DNA from: Clostridiales bacterium
GTDB lineage: Bacteria > Bacillota > Clostridia > Saccharofermentanales > Saccharofermentanaceae
Assembly: GCA_017513085.1 (NCBI GenBank)
Contig: JAFWDK010000017.1
Span: 1-56,809, forward strand
DNA: 56,809 nt
Reading direction: 5' to 3'
Shown here: piece after piece, positions 56,364-56,809 of the stretch
Numbering within the stretch: the stretch's first letter is position 1
Layout of the letters: every line of letters begins with the position of its first letter
Notes under the pieces: generated by a model
What the model saw: only the letters and a program-made list of their open reading frames with translations
The model's database searches: none
Told to the model about the DNA's origin: nothing
Translations under genes and position numbers: made by a program

Positions 56364-56809
56364 GTTAGCTATTGCTAACCGCCGGTTTTACTGGTAAAAT
56401 CTCCAAAAACGGTAGTTTTACCAGTAATTCGAGAGCGGTTAGTTATGACTAACTGCATGGTTTACTGGTAAAATCTTCAAAATCGATGTTTTCACCAGTA
56501 AATTCCTGCCCTTTTCCGACCCATTTACTGGTAAAATCCTTCAAAATGCAAATTCTACCAGTAAATGTCAAAAAAATAATTCAAAGTCGTCGATAAATTA
56601 CTGGTAAAATCACTGAAATCGAGGATTTTACCAGTAAATGCCCTAGTTAGTTTAAACTAACTACCATATTTACGGGCAGATTCGACGATTTGCTCCATTT
56701 AGCCCGTAAAATTTGCCGTTTTTTGAATTCTTTTCTTGACATTTACGGGCTAAATCAACGTTTTCTTCATTTCAGCCCGTAATTCCCTCCGAAAAGCACT
56801 GGATTTTAC
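56361..56809. repeat. Array of at least nine hairpins in three sequence families
   Basis: Non-coding array running to the window end. Family 1 (GGTTAGT/ACTAACC): 56361-56382, 56435-56456 and the perfect 20-bp palindrome 56644-56663. Family 2 (TTTACTGGTAAAAT and its complement ATTTTACCAGTAAA): 56388-56427, 56461-56502, 56523-56566, 56597-56639. Family 3 (TTTACGGGC/GCCCGTAAA): 56669-56710 and 56743-56782. Family 2 stems are 12-15 bp with 13-16-nt loops that mostly contain CAAAA or GAAAT; family 3 stems are 9 bp with longer loops. The last bases (ACTGGATTTTAC) may begin another unit. Confidence 0.85.

Noticed and set aside
56361..56809. Possible CRISPR array.
   Set aside because: The repeats are inverted, not direct; units vary in sequence and length; there are no spacers of constant size and no cas genes in view.
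1..56809. tRNA, rRNA, transposase and phage genes.
   Set aside because: Looked for cloverleaf-type repeats with CCA ends, rRNA-like conserved strings and integrase or transposase motifs; none was recognised.

Overview
The window reads as chromosomal DNA of a Gram-positive Clostridia-type Firmicute. The grounds are strong AGGAGG-type ribosome binding sites, many extended -10 promoters of the form TGnTATAMT, about sixteen predicted lipoproteins with short signal peptides and a Cys lipobox, a BlaI/M56 pair, ECF sigma factors and ABC exporters. No rRNA, tRNA, phage, transposase or CRISPR locus was seen. A genus cannot be named safely; an unusual Oscillospiraceae or Saccharofermentans-like lineage is only a guess.

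Layout. 0.3-7 kb: a Nudix/GNAT pair, an AAA ATPase with a nuclease-like C-terminus, two orphan lipoproteins, a flavin reductase and a macro-domain gene interrupted by one amber codon. 7-14.8 kb: an XRE regulator with two likely operators, a papain-like lipoprotein next to an AraC regulator, small membrane proteins, a DinB-DUF3795 fusion, and an overlapping ECF sigma/anti-sigma pair. 14.9-17.5 kb: the first of four about 800-residue lipoproteins with a solute-binding C-terminal half. 17.6-21.7 kb: TetR plus a two-ATPase ABC exporter operon. 21.7-25.1 kb: a flavin reductase, a ParB-motif protein and a lipoprotein. 25.2-35.1 kb: a co-oriented minus-strand block with the other three large paralogues and two further lipoproteins. 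Copies of one promoter/leader module drive it, and the module also precedes the copy at 17.4 kb. 35.2-44.3 kb: AraC, an ICMT-like membrane methyltransferase, small lipoproteins, an XRE regulator with a membrane partner, a flotillin-like protein, a GH43-type glycosidase and a PEBP lipoprotein. 44.3-50.1 kb: a transmembrane ECF sigma factor carrying a YD-repeat-like exterior, with a lipoprotein whose upstream region shares its promoter block, and a zinc-peptidase lipoprotein. 50.1-54.4 kb: an alpha/beta hydrolase-TetR operon with a very clear operator/promoter, a BlaI-M56-lipoprotein operon and a Nudix gene. 54.6-56.2 kb: a ProC-like reductase and a HAD phosphatase. 56.3-56.8 kb: a non-coding tract with an 11-bp tandem repeat and an array of at least nine hairpins of three interleaved families, running off the end.

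How it fits together. The window is dominated by cell-surface functions and their regulation: lipoproteins, membrane-anchored sigma factors, a membrane protease, and one-component repressors next to their targets. The most novel-looking items are the hairpin array at the right end, the repeated two-hairpin leader in front of the lipoprotein genes, and the sigma-TM-YD fusion. Starts were reset from the longest open frame where a ribosome binding site pointed to an internal codon; these cases are noted. Family names come from recognised motifs, not from database searches.
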